The translations under genes were made by a program, and so were the position numbers. Of a stretch of DNA of 41,200 nucleotides, positions 15,671 through 25,600 are shown in pieces. Source of the stretch: Planctomycetota bacterium (GTDB lineage: Bacteria > Planctomycetota > UBA8742 > UBA2392); assembly GCA_020847415.1 (NCBI GenBank), contig JADLBZ010000265.1, forward strand, positions 1 through 41,200, in the 5' to 3' direction. A model generated the notes under the pieces. It worked only from the letters and a program-made list of their open reading frames with translations. It was not told the origin of the DNA and did no database searches. Every line of letters begins with the position of its first letter. The first letter of the stretch is position 1.

Positions 15671-16606
15671 ATGACCAACTACTTCCGCCGTGCCCGCGTC
15701 TATGTTGTCGGCAAGCAAGTCATGCCCCAGGCCGACGTGCAGCGCTTCCTTGATGACGAAGGCGCAGTCTGGATCACCGACACCGACAACCCCGCCCATC
15801 GCATCCCCGAGCTGGCGGGCCGCATCTGCTACATGAGCTTCGGCGAGAAGCAGGGCCGCAAGGAAAACGCCCCGTATCTGGCCAATATCATCGAGGTCGG
15901 CCACGGCAGCGTCCTTGAGCACTCGGTGATCAGCCTGCTCTTCACGGGCATCTCGCGCAGCCTGACCCACGAACTGGTGCGCCACCGCGCGGGTTTTGGC
16001 TACAGCCAGCTTTCCCAGCGCTACGTGGACGAAACCGAAGCCAATTTCGTGGTGCCGCCTGCCATCCAGGGTGACACTGCCCTTGAGGGCATGCTGAAGG
16101 ATCTCTGCGAGCAAAGCCTGAAGGTCTATGGCGCCCTGACCGACCGCCTGGCCGAGCGCATGGCCGCCCCGCAGGCGCTGGTGGACTTTGCCGTGAAAGA
16201 AGGCGCGCTGGTTGAACAGCCGGGGGGCAAGTTCTTCATGCCCGACGGCGATGGCGGCGGCAAGACGCTGGCAGAGTGGCAGCGGCTGGCCGGCAGCGAC
16301 GAAGCCACCCAGAAGCAACTGAAGAAGCTGACCATCCGGGCGCGGCGCAAATCGGCCCGTGAAGCGGCCCGGGCGGTGCTGCCCAACGCCACCGAGACGA
16401 AGATCTTCGTCACCGGTAACGCGCGGGCGTGGCGCCATTTCATTGAGATGCGCGGCGACACCCACGCCGAGGCGGAGATCCGGGCGCTGGCCTGCGACGT
16501 GTGCCGCGTGCTGCAGAAAGAAGCCCCCAACCTGTTCGGGGACTACGTGATTGACCGCATGCCCGACGGCAGCGAGCGCACCCGCACCATCCATCGCAAG
16601 GTGTAG
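15671..16606 (+). CDS. thyX: Flavin-dependent thymidylate synthase
   Basis: A 311-residue ThyX, which methylates dUMP with methylenetetrahydrofolate, FAD and NADPH. It is longer than the roughly 220-250 residues of many ThyX. The family motif is present as RHR (104-106) ... SQLSQRY (112-118), but eight residues instead of seven separate RHR from Ser115, and the first motif serine is glycine. Conserved EHSVISLLFTGISR (84-97) and the NARAWRHFIEMR (250-261) substrate region are intact. An extra charged segment fills about 175-225. GAGG lies 5 nt before the ATG. It is a single gene, divergent from the sulfur-carrier operon behind a long non-coding region, and converges on the EEP gene. Confidence 0.94.
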   Translation: MTNYFRRARVYVVGKQVMPQADVQRFLDDEGAVWITDTDNPAHRIPELAGRICYMSFGEKQGRKENAPYLANIIEVGHGSVLEHSVISLLFTGISRSLTHELVRHRAGFGYSQLSQRYVDETEANFVVPPAIQGDTALEGMLKDLCEQSLKVYGALTDRLAERMAAPQALVDFAVKEGALVEQPGGKFFMPDGDGGGKTLAEWQRLAGSDEATQKQLKKLTIRARRKSAREAARAVLPNATETKIFVTGNARAWRHFIEMRGDTHAEAEIRALACDVCRVLQKEAPNLFGDYVIDRMPDGSERTRTIHRKV

Positions 16607-16629
16607 ACGGGGTGCACCGGCACGAACGA

Positions 16630-17532
16630 TCAACCCTGCAGGTCTGCGATGACCGGGAAGTGATCCGAGGCGTGCCGGCAGCCGAACAGTGTGCAGGGCG
16701 TGCCCTCTTGCGTTACGGCGAGGCCCGCCGACACGAAGATGAAGTCAATGGTGAGGTCGTCGTGCCACCGGGCGCTGAAGTCGTTGAACGTCGTGTTCAG
16801 GCCGAAGTGGCCGGTCTGGCTGGCCAGTCGCGCGTCGCGCAGGCCGGCATCACACAGAACGCGCCAGGGCATTTCCTGCCGCGTGCAGTTCAGGTCTCCA
16901 GCCAGCACAACGTCGCCTTCCAGCGCTGAAACGCGTCGAGCCAGCAGGCGCGCGCTCTCCGTGCGCGCCTTCGCGCCCTCGTGGTCCAGGTGCACGTTCA
17001 GCACGTGCAGGTTGCGTCCGGTGTAGAGATCCAGCAGTTCTACATGCGTGCAGGCGCGGGCAAAGGCAGCGTCCCAGCCGCGGCTGGGGACCTCGGGCGT
17101 GCCGGACAGCCAGGAGGTATCCGCCTGCACAAGCCGGAAGCGGCGACGCTGATAGAAGACGGCGTTGCAGGCGCCCCGCCCGTCACCGTCCTCGGTACCG
17201 AGGCCGTACCAGGCCATCTGGGGCAGCCGCTCGGCCAGGTCGGTCGCCATGCCCAGGTAGGCTTCCTGCACGCAGACGACATCCGCGTGGTGAAAGCGCA
17301 ACACGGCAGCCACGTTATCGCGGCGCTGCGGCCACGCGTTTTCGCCGTCGGTCACGGTATCCACCCGGATGTTGTACGAGACCAGGCGTATGGGCATGCC
17401 CGGCAAGGGGGCATTCTGGGCGGCGGCCTGGTCCAGCCGTGTCCGTTGTGCGGCGAAGACGCCGGAGAGCAGCGCAGCCAGCGCCGCCGTGAGCAGAGCC
17501 TGAAGCAACACGCGCCCGAGCCGTCTGGGCAA
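16630..17532 (-). CDS. Membrane-anchored endonuclease/exonuclease/phosphatase (EEP) family protein
   Basis: A 300-residue protein with an N-terminal signal anchor (about 8-28) and one EEP (DNase I-like) domain. Family residues are all visible: VSYNIR (51-56), Gln89-Glu90 in CVQEAY, NVHLDHEG (179-186), GDLN (212-215), DFIFVS (263-268) and SDHFPV (289-294), so metal-dependent phosphodiester hydrolysis is expected. The active domain would face the periplasm. The start is a TTG at 17532 because GGGAGG lies 6 nt upstream; a TTG at 17577 has no such site. It follows the EAL-CBS-GGDEF gene by 88 nt on the same strand. Substrate (nucleic acid, phospholipid or sugar phosphate) cannot be told. Confidence 0.85.
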   Translation of the reverse strand: MPRRLGRVLLQALLTAALAALLSGVFAAQRTRLDQAAAQNAPLPGMPIRLVSYNIRVDTVTDGENAWPQRRDNVAAVLRFHHADVVCVQEAYLGMATDLAERLPQMAWYGLGTEDGDGRGACNAVFYQRRRFRLVQADTSWLSGTPEVPSRGWDAAFARACTHVELLDLYTGRNLHVLNVHLDHEGAKARTESARLLARRVSALEGDVVLAGDLNCTRQEMPWRVLCDAGLRDARLASQTGHFGLNTTFNDFSARWHDDLTIDFIFVSAGLAVTQEGTPCTLFGCRHASDHFPVIADLQG

Positions 17533-17620
17533 GCAACGCCTCCCTGGACACAGGCAAGAGTAGCCTTGCCGGGTCAAGACCAGGTCAACCTGTTGCAGGG
17601 TCCAGGCGAATTCCGCGCAA

Positions 17621-19429
17621 TCAGGCCGGGTGGCGGCGCTGCTCGAAGCAGTAGCCGCTCTGGCCCCGCGCCTTGGTCTCGCCTTTGACCCTCTTCTTCA
17701 GCGACGCGGCGATCTGCGCCAGCAGCGCGGGGTGCGGCTTCTGGTCCAGCCGGTCGTTGCCGATCACGGCAAGGCTGAGGGTGGTGAGGGGCACACGGGT
17801 GGACTTGCCGGCGCGATCCGTGGCGGCAAACCACCGCTGGTCGCGGTCGAGTGCATTGAACAAATCGAGCTTCTTCTCGTCGAATTCGCGGCAGATGCGG
17901 GCCAGGGCCTCCGGAGAAACGGCCGCCCGGGCCACCACCACGAAGTCGTCGCCGCCCACATGGCCCAGGCGCGCCTCCGCCGCCAGGCCCCGCAGGTTCT
18001 CTTCCAGGACACGGGACGCCAGGCGGATCATGTCGTCACCCAGCACAAACCCGTAGGTGTCGTTGTATTCCTTGAAGTGGTCCAGATCGGCATACACCAC
18101 GGTGTACTCGGGAAGCTCCAGGGTCTCCTTGAGCCACTTCTGGATGGTGCGGTTGCCCGGCAAGTTGGTGAGCGGGTTGGAGTCGTGGGCGACCTGAAGT
18201 TCGAGTTCGACGCTGCGCGACAGCAGTTGCTTCAGGGTCACCGTGCCCAGAAAGGCCCCGTCCGTGTCCACCACCAGGATGGGATCGTAAAGATCCTGCC
18301 GCACACGGTCCATGGCCAGGCGCGCCAGCGTGATGACCGGCATGTCGCTCTGCACGACCAGCACCGAGCGTTTGCTGACCAGGTCCGCCGGTTTGCGCTC
18401 GAACAGCGCGTAGCCGTAACGCCAGCCGGTTACCTGGAACAGGTGGTCGCGGGTCATCAGGCCGTGCGGCTTGTCGCCCTTCAGGAACACAACGTGATCC
18501 AGCGAAGGGTTGCGCCGGAACACGCGTACCAGTTCTTCAGTCGTGGTGCCGCCCACCGGCAGGGTCTCGCACCGGATCATGAGCCGCCGCACGCTCTCGT
18601 CGAGGTTGCTGGACGCCTCGCCGTACCTTTGGGCAAGCTGCCCCAGCCGGCGACGGAACCCGAATTCAATCTCCGTGGGCGTCTCTTCGGGCCGGCCCAG
18701 CAGGAACCCCTGGCCATAGCGCACGCCCAGCCGCACCAGCATCTCCAGCTCGTCCCAGCTCTCGATCCCCTCGGCAACCAGAAGCGCGCCGACGCTGGCC
18801 GCAAGCGACGACAGCGACCGCACCACCGCCTGCTTGTAAGGGTGCTGGTGCACGTTGCGGGTCACGCCCATGTCGAGCTTCAGGTAGTGCGGGCGGCTGG
18901 AGATGAGCGTCATCAGGCCGCTGTGCCCGGAGCCGAAATCGTCCAGGGCGATGTTGAAGCCGTGGTTTGTGTACTGGCGGAGAGCTTCCTCAAACAGCTC
19001 GTAGTCGGTGATGGAGTGTTTCTCGGTCAGCTCGATCACGATGTTGCTGAGCTGGATGCCGAAGTCGGCCAGAGCACGCGGGCTGAAGGTCTCAGCAAAG
19101 CGGGCATCGCCCAGCATGGCGGGGCTGACGTTCAGGAAGTAGCGCTCGTTGCGCAGTGGCTCCGGCAGCGTCGAAATGCGCCGCAGCGCAGCCAGGCGAC
19201 AGGCCCGTTCCAGCTCCCACACGATGCCCAGGCGCTGGGCGCGCTGCAGCAGGATGTCGTAGCCCTCGCCTGTCCCGGCGCGCCGGGAAAGCACCTCGTA
19301 GCCAACCGTCGAGCCGGTGAACACGTTCACGATGGGCTGAAATACGGGCCGGACGTCCTTGTCACTGATGTGCTTGACCAGTTCCGTGATGCGGTTCTGG
19401 CCCGTGTGAGGCTCTTGGTCGGTCTGCAT
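17621..19429 (-). CDS. EAL-CBS-GGDEF protein, probable c-di-GMP phosphodiesterase with degenerate cyclase domain
   Basis: A 602-residue cytoplasmic protein. The EAL domain (about 20-255) keeps the catalytic set: EVL for EAL (Glu45), NVSP, ELTE (Glu133), DDFGSG (Asp163-Asp164), KLD (Lys184), AEGIES (Glu220) and YGQGFLLGRP (Gln240). A CBS pair (about 285-405) follows. The C-terminal GGDEF domain (about 412-575) opens with NPLTNLPGN, but its signature reads GGDDF (492-496) and the RxxD inhibitory site is absent. So phosphodiesterase activity is expected and cyclase activity is doubtful. CBS domains often bind adenine nucleotides and may gate the enzyme. The start at 19429 has GGGAG at 6 nt; the longer frame to 19522 is rejected. 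The EEP gene follows. Confidence 0.9.
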   Translation of the reverse strand: MQTDQEPHTGQNRITELVKHISDKDVRPVFQPIVNVFTGSTVGYEVLSRRAGTGEGYDILLQRAQRLGIVWELERACRLAALRRISTLPEPLRNERYFLNVSPAMLGDARFAETFSPRALADFGIQLSNIVIELTEKHSITDYELFEEALRQYTNHGFNIALDDFGSGHSGLMTLISSRPHYLKLDMGVTRNVHQHPYKQAVVRSLSSLAASVGALLVAEGIESWDELEMLVRLGVRYGQGFLLGRPEETPTEIEFGFRRRLGQLAQRYGEASSNLDESVRRLMIRCETLPVGGTTTEELVRVFRRNPSLDHVVFLKGDKPHGLMTRDHLFQVTGWRYGYALFERKPADLVSKRSVLVVQSDMPVITLARLAMDRVRQDLYDPILVVDTDGAFLGTVTLKQLLSRSVELELQVAHDSNPLTNLPGNRTIQKWLKETLELPEYTVVYADLDHFKEYNDTYGFVLGDDMIRLASRVLEENLRGLAAEARLGHVGGDDFVVVARAAVSPEALARICREFDEKKLDLFNALDRDQRWFAATDRAGKSTRVPLTTLSLAVIGNDRLDQKPHPALLAQIAASLKKRVKGETKARGQSGYCFEQRRHPA

Positions 19430-19561
19430 GGGCGGCTCCCGCAAAGTACCCTGCAAGCTACGACCTGCCCGGCAAGGATCCGTGTTGAGCAATTGAAGGT
19501 CTGAACAGGAACTTGCGTGCATCCCGCGCGTGCTGCCCGTTCTTTCCGGAACGCAAACCAG

Positions 19562-19594
19562 CCGGGCTCGCGGGCACCTGCCCCGCGAGCCCGG
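19562..19594 (-). terminator. Strong GC hairpin after the macroglobulin gene
   Basis: Thirteen perfect base pairs (19562-19574 with 19582-19594) around a 7-nt loop, 18 nt after the macroglobulin stop on the minus strand and before the next gene. The following bases on that strand (tggtttgcgtt) are only weakly T-rich. Likely the transcript end of the 6.2-kb gene. Confidence 0.65.
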
Positions 19595-19612
19595 ACTCTT
19601 GTGTGTCTGCCG

Positions 19613-22600
19613 CTACTTGGCGGTCAGCACGTGGCTGTCGGAGTGGCCGTTGCGGCTCTCGTGGTACATGTCAAAGGCCCGCGCGGGCAGGGCCATGAAG
19701 CTGCCCGGCGCCACCACCACGCAGGTGTATTCGAAGTCAAGTTCCTCTTCTCCGCCCAGGTCTTTGAAGAACAGGACGGTGCTGGTGTCGCGGTCTTCCC
19801 GGGTGACCTCAGGAGGGCGGTACTTCCAGATCTTCAGTGAGCCCTGGATCGGCTCAAGGCACGAGGGTCGGGCGTCTTCCAGGCACAGGTAGCGGTCGCC
19901 CGCGTTGGCCTTCAGTCTCAGGCGGACCACCACGACGTCGCCCACGTTCACCGTGTCCCCGCTGCTCAGGTACTCGTCTTCGTACTTCACGCGCTGCTCG
20001 GTGTACGTGCGCAGCACCTTGCCGCGCTCATCGTGCACCTCAACTTCCACTTCCCGCACGGTGGCGGTACGGCGCAGGTAGCTGCGCTTGATGGACAGGC
20101 CGTTGGACTGCTCGCTGACCCCGGCCGCCACGGGCACAAACGCGTGCACCACCACGCTGCAGGTCACCGCGCCGCCCTTGCGGGCCAGCTGCACGCGCCC
20201 GTTCTTCGGCAACTGGGTGGCAGGCACTTCCAGCCGCGACGTGCCGGCCAAGGGCCGTGCCTTCTCGCGAACGTAGCTGCCCAGCCGCTTGCCGTCTGCC
20301 ATCACGTCCACGGTGGCATCCGCCGTGTCATCCGCCCCGGCGGCGCTGCAAGCTGCGAGGGCCGAGACCACCTGGCCTGTGGCACGAGTGCTTCCCCAAC
20401 CGCTGCCCTGGCGCAGCCCGCGCAGGTGCTTCATGGCCTTTGCTACCGCGTCGTGCTTGGGCAGCACGGTGGCCACGGCCTCCAGGGCCAGGGCCTGTGC
20501 CTCGACGGGCGTATCGTGCCAGCGGTGCTCGGCGCGGCCGTTGTCGGCAAACACCAGCCCGCCCGCGCCGTCGTCCTTGCCTGTGGCCACCAGCACTCGG
20601 GCCAGCGACTCGGCCTCGCGGCTGCGCCCGGCTGAAGCCAGCGCCAGCACGAGTGAGCCAAGGCCCGCACCGCCGCCGCGGTTGTTGTCGGCCAGAGCCG
20701 CGGTGAGCCGCTCGTTCAGGTCCTGGTGCAGGTTGTTGACCTCGCCCTCCGGGTTGGCTGGGTCGGGCTTCAGGAAGGCAGCCGCCATCGCCGCCGAGCG
20801 CAGGGCGCGGCGGTTGAGGGCCGGGTCGTCACGATCGGCAGCCCAGACAAGGAAGTGCGCGCCGCGCAAGAACAGCTCGTCCAGGGCCTCGCGCGAGGCG
20901 GGCAGGGCAATGTCGTCGCCGCTGCCGGCAATGGCCCGCGCGCTGGCCAAGCCGGCCAGCACCACGGCACTCAGGTGCACGTCGCTGCGATTGCCGTTAA
21001 ACCAGCCCCAGCCGCCATCGTGGTTCTGCATCTGGCGCAGGCGACCGAAGCCCTCCTCCACCATGGCGCGCACGGCGTCGGCGTCCTGCAGTTCCGCGGG
21101 CCAGCGCTCCTCAAGCACAGCGCCGTCGTAGGTCTTTCGCTGGCGGCCAATCTCGGTCAGCGTCAGGTTGTTGGCCCGCAGCAGGCGCATCACCGACAGC
21201 AGCGGCACGAAGCGGTTGCTGGTCTGCTCGGCGCACCCGTAGGGGTACTGCACCAGGGCGGGCAGGGCGTCCACCAGGTCCGAGAGCAGCGAGCCCTGGA
21301 AGTGCAGGCTCAACGTGCTGCGCTCCGGTACCGCACCCGGGGGCAGGCCGGTGTCCACGTCCAGGCTCTGCCGGCTTCCTTCCAGGCGCACCTGCTTCAC
21401 GGTGGTCACCTTCATGCCGCGCGGCTCGACGCGGTACTTCCATACCACGGTGTCCTCGGCATCGTCCGTGAAGGCGCGCACCTTGACCGTGCAATCGCCC
21501 CAGCCGGTCACCTTCACACGCCAGCGCACCGAGGCTGCGGCACCTGGGGCCACCAGCAGGGTGGCTTCGGCGGGTGAGGCAACCACGTCAACTCGCGCTG
21601 TGCCGGGTGCCGCGTTGGGGGTGAACTCGGCGCTGACTGCGGCGCCGGTCTCGCCCAGGTTCTGCAACAGGGCGGTCAGCTCGACTTCGTCGCCCTGGGT
21701 CAGCCCGCGCGGGCCGATCAGGCGGGCCGAGAGCGGCTTGGCCGCGGTGAACCTGCCAACTGCCTGGCCCACAGCCGCGACGCGATCCGTGGACACGGCC
21801 TCCCAGGTCCACTCGGTCAGGTTGTCGGGCAGGGTGAAAGTGACACTGGCAACGCCCTCAGCGCTGGTGCGGATGTCCGCACTGAAGAAGGCGCTGTCGC
21901 GGAAGTTCTCCCGGGTTGGCGTGTCAGCCGCGTCGTCGCTGCGCCGGCCGCCGCCGCCCCGCGCGCGGCGATAGGCAAAGCCGCCCTTGCCGCCCCTGCC
22001 GCCGCCCCCGCCCAGGGAGATGCTCTCCATGGCATCGCCGTAGTAGGGGTCGGCCGTTTCGCCCTCAGAGGGCGGCACCAGATCGTCGCTGTTCTCGGAG
22101 TCGCCGGCATCTTCGCCGTAGAAGATCATCGGCCCTTCTTCCACACCGCGTTCAATCAGGGCCTCCAGGTTCGCCCGGCGGGCGCTGGTCCAGCTCAGGG
22201 CCCCATAGAAGTAGCTGCCGGCAGGCATGGGGGCCACGCGGTAACGCTTGACCTTGGCTGTGCTGCGCCGCGAGGGTGCCACACGGGTGGCGCGGGTCAG
22301 GTTGACGTCCATGACCACGCGCTTGCGGCTGCCCGCAAAGAAATGGCCGTACAGGTCCGTCCCGTCCAGGGCACTGCGGGCGAACTCCTTCAGCGCGGAA
22401 TCCCACACCGACAGCGCTACCTCGGCCTGCACGGGCTGCTCGTTCACGTCAAAGGTGTAGATGCTCGCCGTGGCAGCTTCTCCAGGCGAGTAGCGGTCCT
22501 TGTCGAACAGCACCGTGGTGGTGATGCGACGCGAAGCCGGCTGTACGGACATGGCGTAGCTGGTCGCCAGCAGGTCGCCGCGCCGGACGGTGCGGGCCTC

Positions 22601-25600
22601 AATGTGCACGTGGGGCGCGAAGCTCTCCTGCACCTCCAGCTCGTGCACCTGCAATGTACCGCTTTGCATCACACGGTGGCCGAATTCACGGCCGTCGGCG
22701 TGCAGGTTCAGCAGCACCGGCCCGGCCACGGGCTGGCACACCAGCAGGCGCGCGGGCTGGGTGGCGTCGTAGGTGTCGTACTCGGGCACCAGGGCAAAGG
22801 GTGAGTTGTCCAGCCGCCCCCCGGCCACGTACAGCAACTCGTGCATCAACTGGAAGCGCTCGTCGCCCACCGCGCCATCCACGACGATGCGATAGCGGCC
22901 GCCGGCCCTGGGCAGGCGCAGGCGCAGCTCGTTGCTGACCTGGTCCTGTGCGGAGTTCCCTGCGTCCTTCAGGCTTGGGTTGTTCCAGTCCTCGGGGTTC
23001 AGGGAGCCCTGGTCCGTGATGCGGTAGTAGTGCACCTGGCAATCGGCCGTCACCGCTTGCCCGGCGCCGTCCAGCAGCTTCAGGGGCACTTCAAACTCGC
23101 CATCGTCCAGCCAGTTCGCGTCGGGCCACTCCGCTTCCACGCTCAGGCCGGAACCCGCGAGCCTCAGGGTTGCCGAGGCGTGCACCAGCTGCCCGCCGGG
23201 CCCGGTGCCGGTGGCTTGCACGGTCAGGGTCGCGGCCTTGCCGCCCGCACGGGTAGAAAGCACCTGGGTGTTCAGGATAATGGCCAGTCGTCCTTCCAGG
23301 TTCGTTTCGCCTTCGCCGTCGGGCCCATCAAAGTCACTGCCTTCCAGGGTAGTCCCGCTGACGCTCCAGCTCACGCGCCCGCCCTGCACCACACCGCCCG
23401 CCAGATAGGTGAACACAGCCGCCACGTCGGGCGTGCTGCCCGCAATCAGCGGCTCCTTGGGGCCTTGCACTTCCAGCCGGATGTCCTTCTTGAAGTACTC
23501 CAGCACGTTAAGGTGGAAGCCGTAAGAACTCTGCAGCCGCTCGCCCTGGGCCAGGATGTCCCACTGCCCCAAGGGCGAACCCACGGGCACGCGATAGTCC
23601 GTGGTGGCACAGCCGAATTCGTTCAGGGCAACCTCCACGCGATGCTGCTCAACCTGGCCGTGCAGCAGGCGCAGAGTCACTTTCTCGCCCTGCAGCGTGG
23701 CTGCGCCGCCGGGGCTGCGCACCACGACGCGAAGGTGGGCCAGGTCGCCGGGGCGGTACACGGGCCGGTCGGTGTAGACAAACACGCGCAGGTCGCGGGG
23801 CGCCTCAACTTTTGGTGCGGGCGCCCAGGGTGCCGGGTCCTCGATGTACTGCGGCTCGCGCGGCTGGTTGACCAGCCAGGTCCGGCCGTTCGCGCTGACC
23901 AGCGCCCACAGGTTCTCCATGCCGTGGGGCGGCACAACCACAGTGCAAAGGCCGCTGTCGTCGGTCTCGCCCGAGAACGCGTGCTCGGCAAGGCGGCGTT
24001 CCCCGCGCTCAAGGCGCACGTTGTGTCTGCGGCCGGGGTTATCCGGGTCGGGCTGCATTTCCTCGTAGTGCACCGTCACGTGGAGGTTCTCGTGATAGCC
24101 GCCGCGCAGGGAGGCGCGGGGCACCGGTTGGCCGCTGCGGGTGGTAACCCAGAACTCCTCGGCAGCGGTTCCGCGGCGGCGGGTAACCACCAGGTCGCCC
24201 ACCTGCACCAGCTTGCGTTCCAGCACGGGGCCGCCCTTGACCTCCAGCAGGAAGACGCCCTCCTGCCCGGTGTAAAGGGGCAGGTTCTCGCGGCCCACAT
24301 AGTAGTTGCTGGCGTTCACACTGAAGGCCTGGTCCATGACGCTGCCGCCCAGGGCAGCCTCAAAGCCGGGCAGTTTCTCCAGCTCTTCCAGGCGGCTGAA
24401 GACGTGCTCGGCGCCCTTGGCCCCGGCCAGCAGCGTGCCCAGGTTCAGGGGCCGCAGTGAAACCTGCACGCGGTCCAGGTTGCGGGCATAGACGCTGACA
24501 GCCAGAGGCTCTCCGACGCCGACAAACGCGGCGCTGCCCTGCACGGCGGCGCCCGAAAACGACGTGAAGAGCTGGGGGAAATCAACCACCTGCACCAGGC
24601 GCCTGGCCTCGCCCACGTAGCGGCTCTTGGGGTGCTTCTGCTCCAGCACCGCGAACTCGCTGCGCGCGGCAGTGAAGTCATTCAAGTAATAGCCCACGTA
24701 GCCCAGCAGAAACTGCGCCTCGTCGCTCCAGACGCTGCCGGGGTGCTCCTTCAGCAGGCGGCGCAGCAGCGGTCGCGGGTCTTTCACGGCGTCCGGCTCG
24801 TGCACGCCCGGGTTGCGCCAGTCCGTCAGCCTGGCATTCAGCGTGGCGTTGGCGTACAGCCCCACGTTGAACTGCAGCATGGCGCGGCGGTACAGCACCA
24901 TGGCTTCGGCGGGCTTGTCGCCCAGGTCCTGGGCCAGGCGCTGGGCAAGCTCCAGTTGTGTTGTGACCAGCGGCAGGTTGGGGTAGCGCGGCTGGTTGAA
25001 GTAGCCGCGGCGGGTAAAGGGCTCCTGCTCGGGCCCGGTGACGTTGCGCAGGGGCTCTGCCTGCTCAGCTACGGGCTCGTCCTCGACGGGCTCTTCTTCA
25101 AGCACTTCCTCGGGGCGCTCAATGGCCTCGCTGCCCGGCGCGAACAGGGCCATTTCGTTGATGTCGTTGGGGCCGTTAACGCGGTCGTCCAGCTCCATCA
25201 GGTCGCAGTAGTCCAGCGTAATGGCCAGGTGCCGCTGGGTTACTTCGCGCGGGCGGGGCGAAACGGCCAGGTCAAAGGCCGCGCGGCTGGCCTCGTGGGC
25301 AAGCTGCATCAGGCCGCGGGCCGCCGTCACGTCGTCGCGGGTGGTGTTGCGATAGCTCCACGCGCGGCGCTGCAGGTCCGGCAGCTTCTCCCAGTTCATG
25401 GCGTAGTCGCGCAGCTCGCGGTTGTAGTGGTAGTCGTGGTCGCGCGAGGCGAAGTACGCGCCCAGGGTGCGGGCCGAATCCGCGCGCAGGGCCAGGTCGC
25501 GAATGCCGCCCAGCTGCGCCACCCAGGCCCGGGCTTCATCGCTGCCGACCTTGTCCAGGGCCTCGTGGTCGCCTGCCAGTGCCAGGCACAGGGGGTGCCG

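Noticed and set aside
17630-19504. 624-codon open frame opposite the EAL-CBS-GGDEF gene
   Set aside because: Antisense shadow; composition is rich in Ala/Gln/His/Val as expected from reverse-reading a GC-rich gene, and no motif is seen.
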